A DNA stretch of 40,245 nt from Deltaproteobacteria bacterium (lineage in GTDB: Bacteria; Desulfobacterota; Binatia; Binatales; Binataceae). Of this stretch, positions 39,439-40,245 are shown one piece after another. The DNA is taken from contig JAJYRQ010000032.1 of assembly GCA_021794015.1 (NCBI GenBank), positions 1 through 40,245 on the forward strand. Reading direction: 5' to 3'. Position 1 is the first letter of the stretch; each line of letters begins with the position of its first letter. A program made the position numbers and the translations under genes. The notes below the pieces were generated by a model. The model made no database searches, was not told the DNA's origin, and was given only the letters and a program-made list of their open reading frames with translations.

Positions 39439-40245
39439 ATGCGCGCAACGATGATGGATTATCCGCTGACGGTGGTGCAGCTATTCGAGCGCGCGCAGCG
39501 CTACTTCCCGCACACCGAGGTGGTTTCGCGGATGCCCGACAAGTCGCTGCATCGCGAGACCTTCAGCCAGTTTTACCATCGCACGCGCTCGCTCGGCGCG
39601 GCGCTGGCGCGGGCGGGCCTCAAAAAAGGCGACCGCGTAGCGACCCTGATGTGGAACCATTACGCCCATCTGGAGGCCTATTTCGGCGTGCCGGTCTCGG
39701 GCGGCGTGCTGCACACGCTCAACCTGCGGCTTCATCCCGACGACATTGCCTACACAATCAACGACGCCGCAGACCGCTTTCTCATCGTGGACGACCTGCT
39801 GATTCCGCTTTACGAACAACTGCACGGCAAGGCCAATTTCGAGCGGGTGATCGTGGCGCGGCTTTCGGGCAAGGCGCTGCCGGCAGCTTGCGAGGATTAC
39901 GAGGCATTCCTGGCCGGCGGCGACGCCGGCTTCGACTACCCGGCGATCGACGAACGCGACCCGCTGGGGATTTGCTACACTTCGGGCACCACCGGCCGGC
40001 CGCGGGGAGTTGTCTACTCGCATCGGTCCACGGTGCTGCACGCGCTCAGCTCGATGCTGCCCGACGCCTACGGGATTTCCCGCCGCGACAGCATCTGCAT
40101 GGTCGCGCCGATGTTCCATATCAACGGCTGGGGGCTTGCCTTCATGGCTGCGGCGGTTGGCGCCAAGCTGGTCTTCCCGGGCCCCGCGCTGGATGCAGAG
40201 AGCCTGCTCGGGCTTTTCGAAACCGAGCAGGTGACCTTTAGATCG
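39439..40245 (+). CDS. AMP-forming acyl-CoA ligase, 5' part (runs off the window)
   Basis: The first 269 codons of an ANL-superfamily enzyme that activates a fatty (or other carboxylic) acid to its acyl-AMP and then acyl-CoA. ATG 39439 has GGAGG 11 bases upstream; the frame has no stop to the window end. Features: YPLTVVQLFERAQRYFP at the start, LGAALARAGLKKGDRVATL, GGVLHTLNLRLHPDDIAY (about 94-111), the phosphate-binding loop YTSGTTGRPRGVVYSH (about 182-197) and APMFHINGWGLAF. This set is typical of medium/long-chain FadD-like ligases. The C-terminal domain with the catalytic lysine lies outside. The gene flanks the CRISPR locus without any evident functional link. Confidence 0.9.
   Translation, partial: MRATMMDYPLTVVQLFERAQRYFPHTEVVSRMPDKSLHRETFSQFYHRTRSLGAALARAGLKKGDRVATLMWNHYAHLEAYFGVPVSGGVLHTLNLRLHPDDIAYTINDAADRFLIVDDLLIPLYEQLHGKANFERVIVARLSGKALPAACEDYEAFLAGGDAGFDYPAIDERDPLGICYTSGTTGRPRGVVYSHRSTVLHALSSMLPDAYGISRRDSICMVAPMFHINGWGLAFMAAAVGAKLVFPGPALDAESLLGLFETEQVTFRS

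Overview
The window is 40 kb of GC-rich bacterial chromosome, roughly two-thirds G+C by eye, with many GTG/TTG starts and tightly overlapping operons. It is mostly housekeeping genes. The gene content (prmA-rsmE-gshB, dnaG, a C4-zinc-ribbon gene beside rnpB, yceD-rpmF-plsX-fabD-acpP, nrdR-ribD, type-II thrB, hisI-hisG) suits a deltaproteobacterium-like or related uncultured lineage. That placement is an inference; no single gene fixes the phylum.

Layout. (1) 1-345: the 3' part of a peptide deformylase gene. (2) 453-4947: a small genomic island in a tRNA-Phe gene. A 41-bp exact copy of the tRNA 3' half (674-714) matches the intact tRNA-Phe (4871-4911), and an integrase remnant lies just outside the outer copy. 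The interval holds three copies, two of them broken, of a membrane-anchored 22-residue-repeat protein with a shared leader. It also holds a zinc-ribbon protein, a membrane protein and a decayed hicAB-like pair. (3) 5087-7719 (minus): prmA, rsmE, gshB. (4) 7915-12048 (plus): dnaG, a CAT-anticodon tRNA, the coiled-coil zinc-ribbon gene, rnpB and a DUF2188 gene. (5) 12327-15620 (minus): a large secreted NHL-repeat protein with a Thr-Pro linker. (6) 15953-28090 (minus): a long run encoding homoserine kinase, MTHFR, GTP cyclohydrolase I, ribose-5-P isomerase, glycerate kinase, a molybdopterin oxidoreductase, endonuclease III, then YceD, L32, PlsX, FabD, ACP, NrdR and RibD. fabH, fabG and fabF are absent from their usual place. 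(7) 28491-29886 (plus): hisI and hisG.

(8) 30026-38889 (plus): a complete type III CRISPR effector operon and its array. The order is a 56-aa leading ORF, cmr1, cmr6-like, a divergent cas10 (Csx11-like), cmr4, cmr5 and a cmr3-like RAMP gene, followed by a 16-repeat array. Five of the six junctions overlap, which points to one polycistronic unit. The Cas10 has lost the HD motif (HM) and the GGDD cyclase motif (DGDT), while Cmr4 keeps its catalytic-type aspartate. This agrees with subtype III-C and predicts crRNA-guided RNA cleavage without cyclic oligoadenylate signalling or HD DNase. No cas1, cas2, cas6 or CARF gene is visible. The leader-proximal spacer carries a near-perfect intrinsic terminator.

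(9) 38890-40245: a non-coding stretch with short REP-like repeats, then the 5' part of an acyl-CoA ligase gene that runs off the window.
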